Numbered from the stretch's first letter, positions 13,601 to 24,361 are shown. The stretch: DNA of 64,000 bases from Ephydatia muelleri (GCA_013339895.1 JABACO010000009.1:4295810-4359809), one strand, 5' to 3'. The notes: generated from the sequence alone by a model not told the origin. Numbers and translations are program-made.

Positions 13601-16600
13601 TAGGATGGAGTGCTCAATCGTGCGTGCAAAGAATGTAACTTTCATAAATCCAACAAGTGTCATCCTTTTCAGGAAAAACATAACTACTAACTCCAACACT
13701 AGGATGCATGAAAACTTCACAAAAACTCCTCAGATATATCCTCCACAACCAAACCAGACCTCGTCATCATACATACATGCAATGTAGCTGCCCTTGGTCA
13801 CATCAGAGGTATCAATCTGCAATGACCCCAAAATACTAACCACAGCAGTCCTCTCTCCAGAGGATATTTTATGCACTGCTATAGGATGCTAGTTGATTAT
13901 GGAACATAGCGATGATACCTCTGTGTTTCCTTGATGGTGCGGTTAGAACTGAAATGTTCAACCTTACCAAGTTTCACTGGAGTGAGGTTTAAATAGTGAA
14001 TAACTTCCTCAATATCTACTCCATGAACAATACTGTCATCAGAAGTAGATTCGGTGGAAGCAGACAAAGGGAGCTCTTCGTTCAAATAAGATGTTGGTGG
14101 ACCAGGAATTGGTAAATCAACAAGTGTGGGGAACTCTTCAGGAGCTTGGACAGACAATTTCTGTAAGTGTGTCCTGCACAATGAGCAAAGTTTGTCTCCT
14201 GGAATAAGTGAGATGCCCACTTTTCAGTGCACTTGCCCTACACTCACTAGTGATCTCCCTTAGTGACTTTATTCGTGGCTTGCAGTCTTTGTGCTGATCA
14301 AAGACATTGCAGCACTTTCTCTGTAGAACAGAGTACTTGTGCAGGTACTCTTGCTCATGATGTGAACAAATGTCACAAATATCAGTCGAAGCCAACTTGG
14401 AACGCAACGAAAGAAGTTCAATCTCATTGGAAACTGTGCGCACCGTTTGGACTTTAGTGTATGTAATGGCAAATCACTTTCCAAGGGTTCCAAAGCTGCC
14501 ACGATTTCAAATGCACGACACGCGTATTGCAGAACAGGAAGCGCTCAGCTGTTTATTAGCCACGTAAGGCTTCGTGCGCCTATGTTCTGTTTATATTTAA
14601 TACCACAAGTGTGCAGAAATCATGAATAAATTAACACATGAAGCCTCGCAATGCCACATTGGCCTTGAAATCAAACCGTTTGAAAAAAATAGTCTTCCTA
14701 GGAAAATGTATGGTATGTTAACAGCATGATTTGCCATCGTATTTTTAATTTCTTTATGAACTAGAATGGTAGGGCTTTCTGGGAAATGGTGGCATTATTA
14801 ATAACTACCTATCCTTTTTAGGGGACACAAGGTTAAATATTTCATTGCACAATAATACTAACTATATAATCCATAGCATTGAAGTAAAAATACCATGTGA
14901 TTTGTCATGCTCTGAGCTTCAAATTTATACCTTACACGATACGTTTGGACCATCTCTTAATATGAAAGGGGGGTGCAATTGTTGAGAGGTCAGAAAGGTA
15001 TATAAAAATTAAAAATTAATTATCTTCTAATCTAATTCATCACAAAAGGTGATAATTGGTGTAATAACTTTCCCAGTGATACTTAACATTTATACTAAAT
15101 TTCATCTAATTCTGAGAGGGTGCAGTGTTATAAACTAAGGGTCATTGGGTGATCTGACATGGAATGACCCACCTATAATCACATGACCATACCTATAATC
15201 ACATGACCTATACCTATAATTGCATGACCCATACCTGTAATCACATGACCCATACCTATAATCACATGACCCATAATCACATTACCCATACCTGTAATCA
15301 CATGACCCATACCTGTAATCACATGACCCATACCTATAATCACATGACCCATACCTATAATCACATGACCCATACCTATAATCACGTGACTCTCCTGCAC
15401 AACACATGATAAGTCTAATCCCATTCAACTATTAAATTAGGAACCTCTGAAATGCAGACAACCTTCTATAGTTCAGTTGTCATCATAGAACTTCAGAATG
15501 TGGATGCTCATTACTAATTGAAAAATACCTAAGTTTGTATGAAATACATTTCGCACCAGAAACAGTCAATCTCATTGGACTTTCACAACATGCAACTATG
15601 TTGCAACTTCTTCTGATTAATGCACAGGTCTTTCAGAGAGCTAGTTAACAACAGGCGAGGTTATTTTTAATGGCCTGTGTGTAACAGTAGATGCGTGTGC
15701 CCCACGTTGCTATTTTGTGTCCCTCTGCATTGCTGTTGTGTGTGCCTCTGCATTGCTAGATATGCATGTGTGCCTCTGTATTGCTAGTTGTGTGTGCCTC
15801 TGCAATGTTAGTTGTGTGTGCCTCTGCATTGCTAGTCATGTGTGGGGGGTGGGGGTAGGGGGGGGGGATATGTAGCATTGTTATACAGAAGGTCAGACCA
15901 ATGTTGTGTTATCTTGCTTGTGGACATGCAGGGGGTCTTTCAAGCCTGTATGGAGCATTCTTAGCCTTTGCATAAGTTAGACCTTCCAACTACTTGGCTG
16001 ATTCTGGATATAACAACAACCAATGCAGTGACACCAGAGCCACACACCACTACTGTAGGAATGCAAAGCCACACATAACTAGTAATGCAGAGGCACACAT
16101 GAAATTGCAATGCAGAGGCACACACCACTACCGAAGGAAACAATGCACTGAAGCACATTCAACTAGCAATACAGAGGCACACACAGCTAGCAATGCAGAG
16201 GCACACACAGCTAGCAATGCAGAGGCACACACAACTACCAAAATATGACCCCTCCTAGCGCTATGCAACAAGGTTTGCTGCAACCAGTTGAGTCCAAATG
16301 CTTGCACCCATACGATCCAGATCGTTTGTAAACGTCGCCCACACTAGTACTTGTCGTAATTTCATTGACCTGATGTTAAGCTGTTACATTCGTAGTTTGT
16401 CCCAATCGGGCTTGGCTAGCGTATGCACGAAATGGAAAACATTTCTAACAGGGAGAGGTTGGTTTGGACATGCAGTAGCCGTATTGGTGCCAACAATAGT
16501 TGTGTATACGCCATATCTGTAGGTGTACGTCAGTTACTTGTCTGCTTCGACACACTGCATGACATCACAGGTGCTAGTCGCAAGGTCAACTACTAAACCA

Positions 16601-19481
16601 TCCTTTAGTACAGCCACAGTGAACATTTCTCTATCAGACCAACAACTCTCCAATTCTAGGTATTTCTATGCATGAACATTTCTATGTGTGATCAGCCAAA
16701 CATATGTGTCTATGGCACTATGATGAGTTGGTGACCAATGGGCACAGGCAGGGGTCCAATGGTCCAAATATATCAAAGGACCCCACCCCCCCTCCTACCG
16801 CCTCTCCAAAACAGTTCCTTGTGCCCTTGACCTTGTTAAATAAGCGAGTGTTGTGCACAGCATGATTGTAGTATCGACATATCGCCTTTGATGTCCTTTC
16901 AATGTGTACATGGCCATGGGATAACAAGAGGAGGAAAGCAGTGATATCCAGAATGGTAGATTTTCCTGCAGCTGTAGAGACTATTAATATTGTGCGGTGA
17001 AATGGAAAGCAAAGTGAGGCTTTGTAGTACAAGGACAGCGAGCTTGTCTTAACATGTACACCCTCCTCAAGATTGCTGGTCACATGCAAACGTTTAGTTA
17101 GTGTGCTTGGGCAACTTCATAATGAGACAGAGCTGAGACAAAATGGACAACGTTTATTGAATATATATTATGATACTAACATCGATACTTTTCACATGAC
17201 TTGCACACATCCACAAATAGAAAGAGACATTACTTCGTAATTCTCCAGCAGCTATCATAGTATGTAAAAATATCAACTTTTTTGCATTCAATTCATGCTC
17301 GAAATCGCATGCAAGAAGTTACGCATGTATATAGCCAATCACGAGGCTTTGTCCCAAACTCCACAACTGTAGTAGTATGGGGACCAGGCCATTGTTATTT
17401 GGTCTGGTACTACTTCATGACAGTGAAATGATATTTTTCTACTCCTTGACTATAAGATAAATTCCGACCCTCATTTCTTTAAGTCTGCGTACGCCCATGT
17501 AATGAGCACAGAGATTATTGGATTAATGGAATACATCCAATATAGTTCCAGGTAAGTGTTTTGTACATTTGTTTGTAAGTATGCAGCAGAACCCATACTA
17601 GTTCAATTTCATTGATTAGTTAAAAGAACAATGGCATTGTGAATGCTGAGTGATGTCTCTAGCATTGATAAGTGATGGTTAAATATACAACGCCATTCCT
17701 TGTGCCAGGTGCATTTCAAATTCATTATAATGTGTGCAGTGCACATGTGCAGTAGTGGCTGGAAGGTTATAATCTGAAAGAGAGATCAGTCTATATGACA
17801 GAAAATTCAACCCAAGATTCTGCTCTTTAAAATACTGCTCTAACTCGTCATCTAATTGTGGTTTTGTTCACTCCATTTTTTTGTCTTTCCATTACACTTT
17901 TGCAGATAGTCTTCTTTCTGACAGAAAGAATGTCTTCGTTGGTGAGTGCAGTAACCTATATGTGGTGGTTCACCTAAAATCTTTTCAATCATCCACAAGA
18001 GATCATATATGGCCTCATCGAGAAGGGCTTGCAATAGTTAAATTGTTGCCATGATATAGCACTCCACAGCTATCATATGATTGTGATATGTTGAGATACA
18101 GGCGATTTATTACATATGTCTAGTGATTGTATTCCAGGAGTTAGTTGTCTGAATAAAAGTTATAGAAATGATGAACAATTCATTGCACCTGAAAACCCCA
18201 TGTGTTGCATGTGAAACCAATAATTCAATTGCAACCTAGAGCTCCAGAGCTGAGATAGATACAAATGAGTTTCAAATGTGAGTTATATGTAAGGAGTTTT
18301 GATGACGTCATACAACTAGACTGGAATCTGAGTGTATCATAGTGAAGGCAAGGAATGTGGAAAAATAAATGGTCGCATTCTCTCCAAAGGTGGCACAGCT
18401 CAGCACTTTACTATTTAACAGAAAATGCTTAAGTCACGGATTTGGCCTGAGATCGTACAATTTAATATTGAGAACATTTGTGCAGGTGTGGTGTGTCCTG
18501 TTTTTGGAGGTGGAGTGGCATGCTGTAGTGTGGGTGGTATGTAAACCAATGACATCACATAACCATATCCTTGTACGACTGCTGTAGGTTAGAATCAACA
18601 AATTGTATAAACTGAGTACAATTGCCCGCACAGCACACCTAGACCTGTAGGCACCTTCCCCTTCAGCATAGGGCAGGTAGGAGGCTCAGGCCTTTGTATA
18701 ACCCATGTGTCTCCAGCGTAGAGCACAACCAGACACAGCTGCAGCACACACCTCCAGCATGCAGACACATCTCGGTGGCAAGACCCAAAGGGTTTGCTAC
18801 TTGATGAGTGGGTGTGAAACTGACTCACGTAGTGGCAAAACGGTATACAGTGTGTGCCTGTACGGGTTCATCTGCTGCCACACACTCACTACCAGCCCAT
18901 GCCATGCACTGTATATGGGATGAAGGTAAGGTACTATTGTGCCTCAATGGCGGGGAAGGAGGCTAGGTTAATCATTAATAAAGTGTTCTCACTTCCGGGC
19001 ACCACACCACCGCTCATGAATGGACAACGCATTTTACAGGCTTCACTTACAGCATATTTGTACCCTGCATTTCCTGTGCGGTCGTTTGCGGCTACCCGCC
19101 TCAAATCTTCCCCTGTTAAGCGGTACAAACATCAATAGCTATAAAGCATAAAACGATCTGAACCCACTTTTCTCGAGGAAGGGAAAAACCTTGTAGAGGG
19201 CTCGCTTCACGGGATGAGGGCGCCGCTTGTCTTCTTCGGCGATTTTCTCGATGGTAGGGGGAGGGGGAGGTGGCTGGGCCGGCTCTTCAATCTGTACCTT
19301 CTCTTCGACGACGAGGTTTTCATCGTCATTCTCATCCTCTTTGGTAACGGGAGACTTAGAAGAAGGAACGGTCGGTTCCGAATCGGGTGCTGCGAAGGCG
19401 ATCTGAAATCTAGCACTCCACAATATAGAGGCCTGGCTTGCACTCACCTGGCTCGAGGAGTGGTTCCAACAGCACGCTCAT
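18..19481 (-). CDS. ATP8B: P4-ATPase phospholipid flippase, ATP8B-like, multi-exon, 3' end off the window
   Basis: P4-ATPases flip phospholipids to the cytoplasmic leaflet, usually with a CDC50 partner. Exons, in order of translation and placed from motifs plus GT-AG sites: 19448-19481, 19168-19389, 19051-19113, 12662-12775, 11898-11996, 11433-11494, 10851-10923, 10707-10777, 10294-10376, 9943-10049, 9081-9162, 7232-7306, 7112-7150, 6743-6837, 5750-5840, 5635-5689, 5103-5166, 4374-4437, 4191-4261, 3956-4006, 3205-3261, 3085-3133, 1349-1446, 1148-1174, 713-814, 622-661, 169-437, 18-113. Visible motifs include the N-terminal NLFEQF, the phosphorylation motif [17 protein letters not shown], the [10 protein letters not shown] block and [18 protein letters not shown] and the insert after it resemble ATP8B2/ATP8B4 most. 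I did not find two short conserved stretches, expected between 7306 and 9081 and between 1446 and 3085. The C-terminal membrane helices lie off the window. One exon carries a one-base frame break (separate entry). Exon edges may shift by a few bases. Confidence 0.93.
2562..2832. mobile_element. Foldback MITE, copy 1
   Basis: The ends are ACAAGTAACTAAAAACGTTC and its near inverse. The middle is a second inverted repeat around TTAAGGGAAAATGTAACAG. A related copy lies at 52148-52435. It sits in a P4-ATPase intron. No coding sequence is present, and I could not fix the target-site duplication. Confidence 0.8.
3140..3158. repeat. Poly-G run
   Basis: A homopolymer of about 17 G in a P4-ATPase intron. 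Similar runs occur near 7622-7652 (poly-C), 9410, 15845, 32600 and 41273. Their exact lengths are unreliable in most assemblies. Confidence 0.9.
3956..4261 (-). CDS. ATP8B: P4-ATPase nucleotide-binding domain exons with SPDEAALV
   Basis: Exon 4191-4261 encodes [23 protein letters not shown], a family-diagnostic block, and exon 3956-4006 continues [17 protein letters not shown]. The intron between them contains a five-copy 18-bp repeat (separate entry). Upstream, exon 4374-4437 gives [12 protein letters not shown], also a conserved block. All three keep frame. Confidence 0.9.
4048..4141. repeat. 18-bp tandem repeat in a flippase intron
   Basis: Five units of ATGCCTCTAGAGGGATAT with small changes (TCTAGAGG or TCTAAAGG). 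The core CCTCTAGAGG is itself palindromic. The array lies in the short intron between the SPDEAALV exon and the next exon, and it stays open in several frames only because 18 is a multiple of three. Confidence 0.95.
5103..5689 (-). CDS. ATP8B: P4-ATPase exon pair carrying the catalytic aspartate motif
   Basis: Exon 5635-5689 ends with [18 protein letters not shown] and exon 5103-5166 begins with [19 protein letters not shown]. The intron therefore falls between K and T of the P-type signature DKTGT. The aspartate that is phosphorylated during transport is present, so the active site is intact at this position. Confidence 0.93.
5750..5840 (-). CDS. ATP8B: P4-ATPase exon after the fourth-helix region, with a one-base frame break
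   Basis: The exon reads SVEIIRLG, then shifts frame, then [20 protein letters not shown]. Both halves match consecutive P4-ATPase sequence (the VEIIRLGQ-FIN-DxxMYY region). The shift lies in a run of five C on the plus strand (5818-5822), where four would keep frame. Splice phases on both sides fit the protein only if the run is four. This may be an assembly or sequencing indel in a homopolymer, or a real null allele. Confidence 0.85.
8222..8600. repeat. Purine-rich minisatellite, about 22 bp
   Basis: About 17 units of GAAGGAGGGAGGGGTTAAA type with changing spacer length. One strand is almost pure purine. It lies in the intron between flippase exons 9081-9162 and 7232-7306, where one expected conserved exon was not found. 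Confidence 0.95.
9380..9500. repeat. G-rich low-complexity stretch
   Basis: G runs separated by short spacers in a flippase intron. No gene is seen here. Confidence 0.7.
12662..12775 (-). CDS. ATP8B: P4-ATPase exon: NLFEQF motif and first membrane helix
   Basis: This exon encodes 38 codons, [14 protein letters not shown] then [17 protein letters not shown] and a hydrophobic end. It is the most conserved N-terminal landmark of P4-ATPases. It is bounded by a CTGCAG acceptor and a GTTGGT donor. A 21-bp minisatellite begins a few bases upstream of the acceptor, so the intron branch region abuts repeat DNA. Confidence 0.93.
12783..12952. repeat. 21-bp minisatellite, left part
   Basis: Units of CCTATAATCACATGACCCATA. 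The array is cut by the transposon at 12953-15170 and resumes at 15171. Confidence 0.95.
12953..15170. mobile_element. TIR DNA transposon with 400-bp inverted repeats and 4-bp target duplication
   Basis: The ends GGGTCATTC...GAATGACCC are flanked by ACCT on both sides (12949-12952 and 15171-15174). The inverted repeats run 12953-13352 and 14761-15170 and are diverged by several percent with small indels. The interior carries a minus-strand gene remnant. I cannot assign a superfamily. A second element at 27331 begins with the same ten bases. Confidence 0.9.
13904..14502 (-). pseudogene. Transposon-borne protein with a cysteine/histidine motif
   Basis: The first part contains [20 protein letters not shown] then [11 protein letters not shown], followed by KSLREIT. 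After an apparent one-base shift near 14220 it continues [15 protein letters not shown] and an acidic serine-rich tail ending RYHRYVP. Paired CxxC motifs suggest zinc binding. It lies fully inside the TIR element, so it is probably an accessory protein or transposase fragment. No DDE triad can be seen. I do not recognise the family well enough to name it. Confidence 0.5.
15171..15390. repeat. 21-bp minisatellite, right part
   Basis: About ten more units of the same CATGACCCATACCT-type repeat, in the same orientation as the left part. The two parts were one array before the transposon arrived. Confidence 0.95.
15710..16245. repeat. Opposed tandem repeats forming a large hairpin
   Basis: Units of GTGTGCCTCTGCATTGCTAG run on the plus strand at about 15715-15845. 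The inverse, CTAGCAATGCAGAGGCACAC, repeats at about 16050-16240. About 200 bp separate the two arms. The array lies in the 6.3 kb flippase intron. Confidence 0.9.
16250..19050. other. Rest of the large flippase intron
   Basis: I see no convincing gene here. A minus-strand open stretch at 16718-17089 contains [13 protein letters not shown] but has no recognisable family and is not joined to anything. The rest is AT-rich intron sequence. Confidence 0.5.
19051..19113 (-). CDS. ATP8B: P4-ATPase exon with the RRV-AN-R entry motif
   Basis: This is a 63-bp exon between an AG acceptor and a GTAAGT donor. It encodes [20 protein letters not shown]. Its match is the block found just before the first membrane helix in P4-ATPases, and it continues in frame into [14 protein letters not shown] of exon 12662-12775. 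The intervening intron is 6.3 kb, the largest seen in this gene, and holds a transposon and several tandem repeats. Confidence 0.8.
19168..19389 (-). CDS. ATP8B: P4-ATPase acidic and proline-rich N-terminal exon
   Basis: This 222-bp exon encodes a cytosolic tail with an acidic stretch (KEDENDDEN), a run of six prolines, and a basic end ([20 protein letters not shown]). It ends at a GTGGGT donor in a phase that joins exactly to the next exon (19051-19113), giving [12 protein letters not shown], the conserved family entry block. Long charged N-terminal tails with regulatory roles are common in P4-ATPases. The specific role here is unknown. Confidence 0.75.
19448..19481 (-). CDS. ATP8B: First coding exon of the P4-ATPase
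   Basis: The exon begins with ATG at 19479-19481 and reads [11 protein letters not shown] before a GTGAGT donor, ending with one base of a split codon. Joining it to an acceptor at 19390-19391 keeps frame with the acidic N-terminal exon, whereas the nearer upstream AG does not. That phase match is why I chose this start. No signal peptide is visible, as expected for a P4-ATPase with a cytosolic N-terminus. Confidence 0.65.
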
Positions 19482-19727
19482 CACCTTTTTTTCCTCTGCT
19501 TGAAATGTTAACGCCCACAAACAGTTTATTTTATATAGTATTGTAATTGTAAAAAATTCGTATATGTGCACAAATAAGTGTCCGTATGGCTCCCATATCG
19601 GAGACAAATGTCAAACTTAAAAACTGATATTACAACAACGGCTAGCTTTATCCAAGTCAATGCTTTCAGCTGCGGCTTATCAATGCAAGTGGTTTGCGGT
19701 AAGGGTAAGCCCGGCTCCTATCCGGTT

Positions 19728-19890
19728 TGGTTATACCATAGATGAACCATATGTTTGGCTATACCATAGCTGAACCATATGTTTGGTTATACCGTAGATG
19801 AACCATATGTTTGGCTATACCATAGCTGAACCATATGTTTGGTTATACCGTGGCGTAGATGAACCATATGTTTGGTTATACCATATGTTT
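19728..19890. repeat. Short tandem repeat with TATACCATA and ACCATATG cores
   Basis: Five or so copies of a 27-30 bp unit containing TTGGTTATACCATAG and GAACCATATG. Each unit holds the palindrome CATATG. It lies in the shared upstream region of two host genes. Confidence 0.85.
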
Positions 19891-20181
19891 AAACGTTACT
19901 AGTTACGTTAGGCGATTAGTATTCGCCGAATCGACCCTACTTCGAAGCTTACGTATGGTGACAGGATGGGTGGGGCTCTCTTAACCATTTAAAAGAAAAA
20001 CGGCGATTGATATAGGGGGTGGGGTTGCACCACTGGTCGTGTGTGATATTGAAACTAGCAGGCTTATTTTATCATAACTAATACCTTCGTATGCGTCGCA
20101 TACACACAGATGCACACACACACACGCACGCACACACTCACGCACACGCACACACACATGCACACACACCATATGTAAATA

Positions 20182-20341
20182 GAGGGGAGGGGAGGGGAGG
20201 GGAGGGGAGGGGAGGGGAGGGGAGGGGAGGGGAGGGGAGGGGAGGGGAGGGGAGGGAGGGGAGGGGAGGGGAGGGGAGGGGAGGGGAGGGAGGGGAGGGG
20301 AGGGGAGGGGAGGGGAGGGGAGGGGAGGAGGGGAGGGGAGA
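20182..20341. repeat. GGGGA pentanucleotide array
   Basis: About 160 bp of near-perfect GGGGA units, with a few one-base slips, on the plus strand. It meets the simple rule for G-quadruplex formation many times over and lies inside the divergent promoter region. Confidence 0.97.
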
Positions 20342-20628
20342 GGTATGAGAGGTACTGTGTGCACAGACGTCTTTCACTATTTTCCCTCTACGAAAAGTTG
20401 TATTAGAATTCCCGAGCAGCTGGAATTCACATAATTCACACAGACCACACACCCATTTCCAGCAGCACCAGCGCATATCATCTACACGACGTACATGTGT
20501 ACCAATCACGTAACTGACCCTGCAACATGTATCTATGCCACAAAGAACAATACTTTGTGGTGGTCTGGGATCGAGACATGTATTCGCACGTGATTGGTTG
20601 CCATGGAAGTTGTTATTGAATAGAAGTG

Positions 20629-23455
20629 ATGGAAGTCAGCTTAGTAAGGTCAAGACAAACTCGGGAAATCACCGGGCCCACTCCTCACTCCGTTGCTATA
20701 GTACGTGAGTTTTGAACATCACTTGAACTTGGTGTATTATTTAACAACCTCGCAGCGAGCAAAACCAGTTGCGCAACATCCGAAGGAATTCCTCATACTC
20801 GAAAGAAGAAAGAAAGAGGAACTTAGAGATGCAGCAGATACCATTGTCCACTACAACAAACACTTCGACCTTCGGGTAATTATAGCAAGTTAATAACAGT
20901 GCGGGACATTTAAGAATGCGAACTCCATATTTGCAGACAAAATGGGAACAAAGCACGGACAAGAAGATCGAGACGGGTACCATTAAACGACGGGTAGAAA
21001 GTCTCCTAAAACAGCAGCAACTTAGCGTAGAAGAAAGACGAGACAAGTAAGCTTTACTGACAGGGATGGCTGCGTAGTTTATGTATTTAAAACCTTATCA
21101 ACGTGAAGCATAGTTTTACTGCAGCTGCACACCATATACAAATAAAGCCGACTATACATTATACTGTGAGGTGCGCACTGTAAAAACATGCACGTATGGA
21201 AACTAAATTAATTCTACTTCTCATTTACACTATAATACTGCATGCTTTGTACCACGCCGATACAGGCTCTCGGAACTCTTAAAGGCCGAAGAGGAAATGT
21301 ACACTGGAGAACTGTCCAACATGAAAGAAACGCCTCTGGAAAGACAGGCGCGAATGCGAGAGAGAGCAAAAGTTCTAAAGGAGGCAAGGGAAAAGGAGAG
21401 ACTGGCTCTTGTTGAGGAGAAGTTGGAACAAAAATGGAGGTTATTAAATAAAACTGCAGTATTTAACGACACATAAAAAGGCTAAATGTTTTTTATTATT
21501 TTATTGCAGTGACCAGTGTGAAGAATTGAGAGCCGTAATTACTAAGATGAATCAAGATGAAATATGCAAGGAAAGAGCACAACAACTGAAACTTAAGGCT
21601 GAGCTAAAGCAGAGGGAGGTGGAAGGTAAATATATGCAAGTATTCAATGGATCACTTCCCTAGTGCAACATTGCACATGCAGAGGAACGGCTTTATGCAG
21701 AACTGTGGGAGCAGGATTGGCAAGCAAAATGCAAAAGAGAAGAAATGGAAGCAGCACTTCAAATAGAGCGTAATGCTGAAATGTTAAAGGCAAGTATAAA
21801 AACTCCTACTAAGTCCAATACAAATAATTGCCAGCACAAGTCAGAGATGCTTGTCAAATTAAATAAGCAGAAAGGACTATACCATGACAGTCTATGGCAC
21901 ATTTTTCTGTCTACCGTTACTATTGTTCTTAGAGCCAATCAGTGATGTGTGCTTCCCTCTAATAGGTGCTTACATTACAAAGTGAAGCCATGGAGCAACA
22001 TAAACGACTAATGAAACAGCTGAAGGATGAGGAAACACAACTATTGGTAAGCAAGTTCCTTACACAATATCACTAATTATACTTTCTTCACTAGAAAGAG
22101 GAGTCTGCACTTAGAGCATTAGAAGAACAGAGAATGCAAGAAGAAAAGAGGCACAAACAGGAGGAAACAAAAGCTATGCTGGATTACTCTGTTAAATTAA
22201 AAATGAAACGAAAGGTTGGTTTGCAATTGAATTAAACAAATTACTTTCCACCACAGTGACTTGACTAGAGACTGATGGAGTCGGTCCTATATCAGTAATC
22301 ACAGTACCATAGCATCAGCTATATATAATTCCAGCCTATTTACACGCACCTTTCTTGCATTAGCCTAAGATTGCATGATTAATGATCTGCTTAATAAGAC
22401 GCATGTTGCAAACGTTTCTTCAAGCATTACAAAAATGCTTACTGCATTTGCTAATCTCACCAGGCCAAGGATGTCCAGGAAGAGCTAGCGATGGATATGA
22501 AGATACTTGAACAAATATTAGCTGAGAGCAACAATGAAGCTAAAGAGGAACTCGAAAAGAAGGTAATGTTGCCCTTTCCCACTCATATCTGTTCCCTGTT
22601 CATGTGCACATGAAGTTGACACACCTATATTTACGCATTTAATAAGTATTTGAACTGTGGGAAGTCTCTTTATTTAGTATGTCATACTTCCCAAATTGTT
22701 TTTTTTTTCATAATTCATAGCTATTGCTTCCACTACTTTTATAACCTGCAAAAAACATGCTCACTTCTCCTTTCAGAATCGTCTGCGAGATGAAATCCAC
22801 AAGTACAAACAATACTTGGCTGACCAAACCAGAGTAGAGAAGGAACGAGATGAGGAGCTCGAAAAAATGCTAAATGCTGAAGTGAACAGACAGTGGGAAA
22901 AGAGATTCGAACAGTGGAGGAAGGAAAAGGAAGCCCGTACCAGCTTAATGAAGCAGGTGTTTGACACAAGGCGACAGCAAATTGAAAACAAGAGTAAGTC
23001 TGTATCAGACATATGTTGACTTCACAAAGAGCCTTGTCAAAACTAGTAGCTTTTATTGTTTGGTCATCTAAATTATTAGTGGCTGTTGTAGCAGAAGAAA
23101 AAAAACGTTCCATGGAGGAGAGAGACTTATTATTAAAAAATCTTAAGGAGCAAGAGATACTTGACAAACAGGCAATGGAGGATAAACTTAAGGTACATGA
23201 TGAAGCTTAATTATTATGGTTCACTGCTCTGTCACTCCAATCTAGTCTGTGAAAGCCTACCAACAGGACTTACTACAACAAATGAAGTTTCAGCACGATC
23301 TAAGACAGTCCGAAGCAGAACGTGCCATACAAGAGTTAGCTATGGCCCAAAATGAAGAAATTCTCTATAAACAAAGATTTCAGTCTGCATTGGAAACACA
23401 ATGGTCTAAAAAAATGCACCCAAAACGGGCCTCTAAAGTGCACTCAAAGCAGTGA
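20629..23455 (+). CDS. TCHP: Trichoplein-like coiled-coil protein, 12 exons, 507 residues
   Basis: Trichoplein binds keratin filaments and sits at centrioles, where in vertebrates it activates Aurora A and restrains cilium assembly. Exons: 20629-20700, 20756-20875, 20937-21046, 21266-21439, 21510-21625, 21683-21789, 21966-22046, 22095-22214, 22464-22562, 22777-22993, 23095-23192, 23246-23455. They sum to 1524 bp with every phase compatible and a TGA stop, giving 507 residues, close to the human length of about 498. The protein is almost all charged alpha-helix. Its late block WEKRFEQWRKEKEAR followed by RRQQIENK matches the trichoplein signature. One intron (after 21789) uses a GC-AG donor. 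The acceptor of exon 23095 could lie three bases earlier. It is divergent from the flippase gene and 1.15 kb away. Confidence 0.88.
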
Positions 23456-24361
23456 ATTGTAATGTGCATGTAACTGTGTATGATTTTATGGTTGTAATGT
23501 ACTATACTAGACAAGTGCTACTATACTGGAAAATTCAATTTGGCAGGTTTGCTCTTAGGTGCACCTTCCTCACCATTCCTCTTTCCTTTGTCCTCCTACA
23601 AAAAAGTTCCACCTTGGAATTACAAAAATTTGGTCATACCATGCTATATAATCAAATATAAACACTATCATAGTGTATTCTGCCCTGTTACATATACAAA
23701 AACACTATAAATATTTAATATTTGACCTTCAATTACTCAATAACTTTGCTGCCATGCATTACAGTAATAAAAACAGCTAAAGATTTTCACTTTCAACCAC
23801 TCAGATACTACCATTCATTTATAAAGCATCCATGCATGCAAACATGAGTCTCCCATATAGCAGACTTACAATACAGCTAAACATATCCTGATGTAACTTT
23901 GTACATAATATAGCTGCAGCTGAATACAAACGACGCCATATGACATGATTTGCATTGCATTTAAATTGGTACTACAATGAATGTTAGCTCAGTGTTTGTT
24001 TCCTTTTAAATCGGTACCACTCTGAAAATTTTATACAGCTCAGTTTTTGTTTTCTTTTGTATGTCATCAATTGTGTTTGATAACAATTTGGTCTGCATTA
24101 AAAACTATAAAAACTTCCCCTTCCAATGTGACAAATCTCACTAACTCTTTTTTATACATGTAATACATTCATGCACTTGCTTTGATCATATCCTGTCTCA
24201 CAAAAAATTAATACTGTACAAGATATATACATGCAGAAATTAACTGTAATACAGTACTCTAAATTGAATATCTACAATAATTCTACAAGTTCAATTCTAT
24301 ATTAAAGGCTAGCTAAAATACACGTGTTCAGTATGAATACAATATCTTTGAGTTTCGTTTC
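23456..24361. other. Intergenic region between trichoplein and TRIM-NHL
   Basis: The two genes converge here, so this holds both 3' UTRs. AATAAA-like words are present (for example near 23766). No other gene is seen. Confidence 0.6.

Larger units (their letters stand above)
19482..20628. promoter_or_regulatory. Divergent intergenic region between the flippase and trichoplein genes
   Basis: This 1.15 kb separates two start codons that point away from each other, so it should hold both promoters. It contains a short tandem repeat with TATACCATA and GAACCATATG (about 19725-19890), a CA-rich stretch near 20100-20170 and a GGGGA array (20182-20341). I saw no clear TATA box at a convincing distance from either start. 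Confidence 0.5.

Noticed and set aside
16718-17089. Minus-strand open stretch with AAGKSTILD, at first like a P-loop
   Set aside because: The GxxxxGKS/T pattern is not complete, the neighbouring residues fit no NTPase, and it is in a large intron.
19981-20509. Proline- and serine-rich open stretches
   Set aside because: They are readings of the GGGGA array on either strand.
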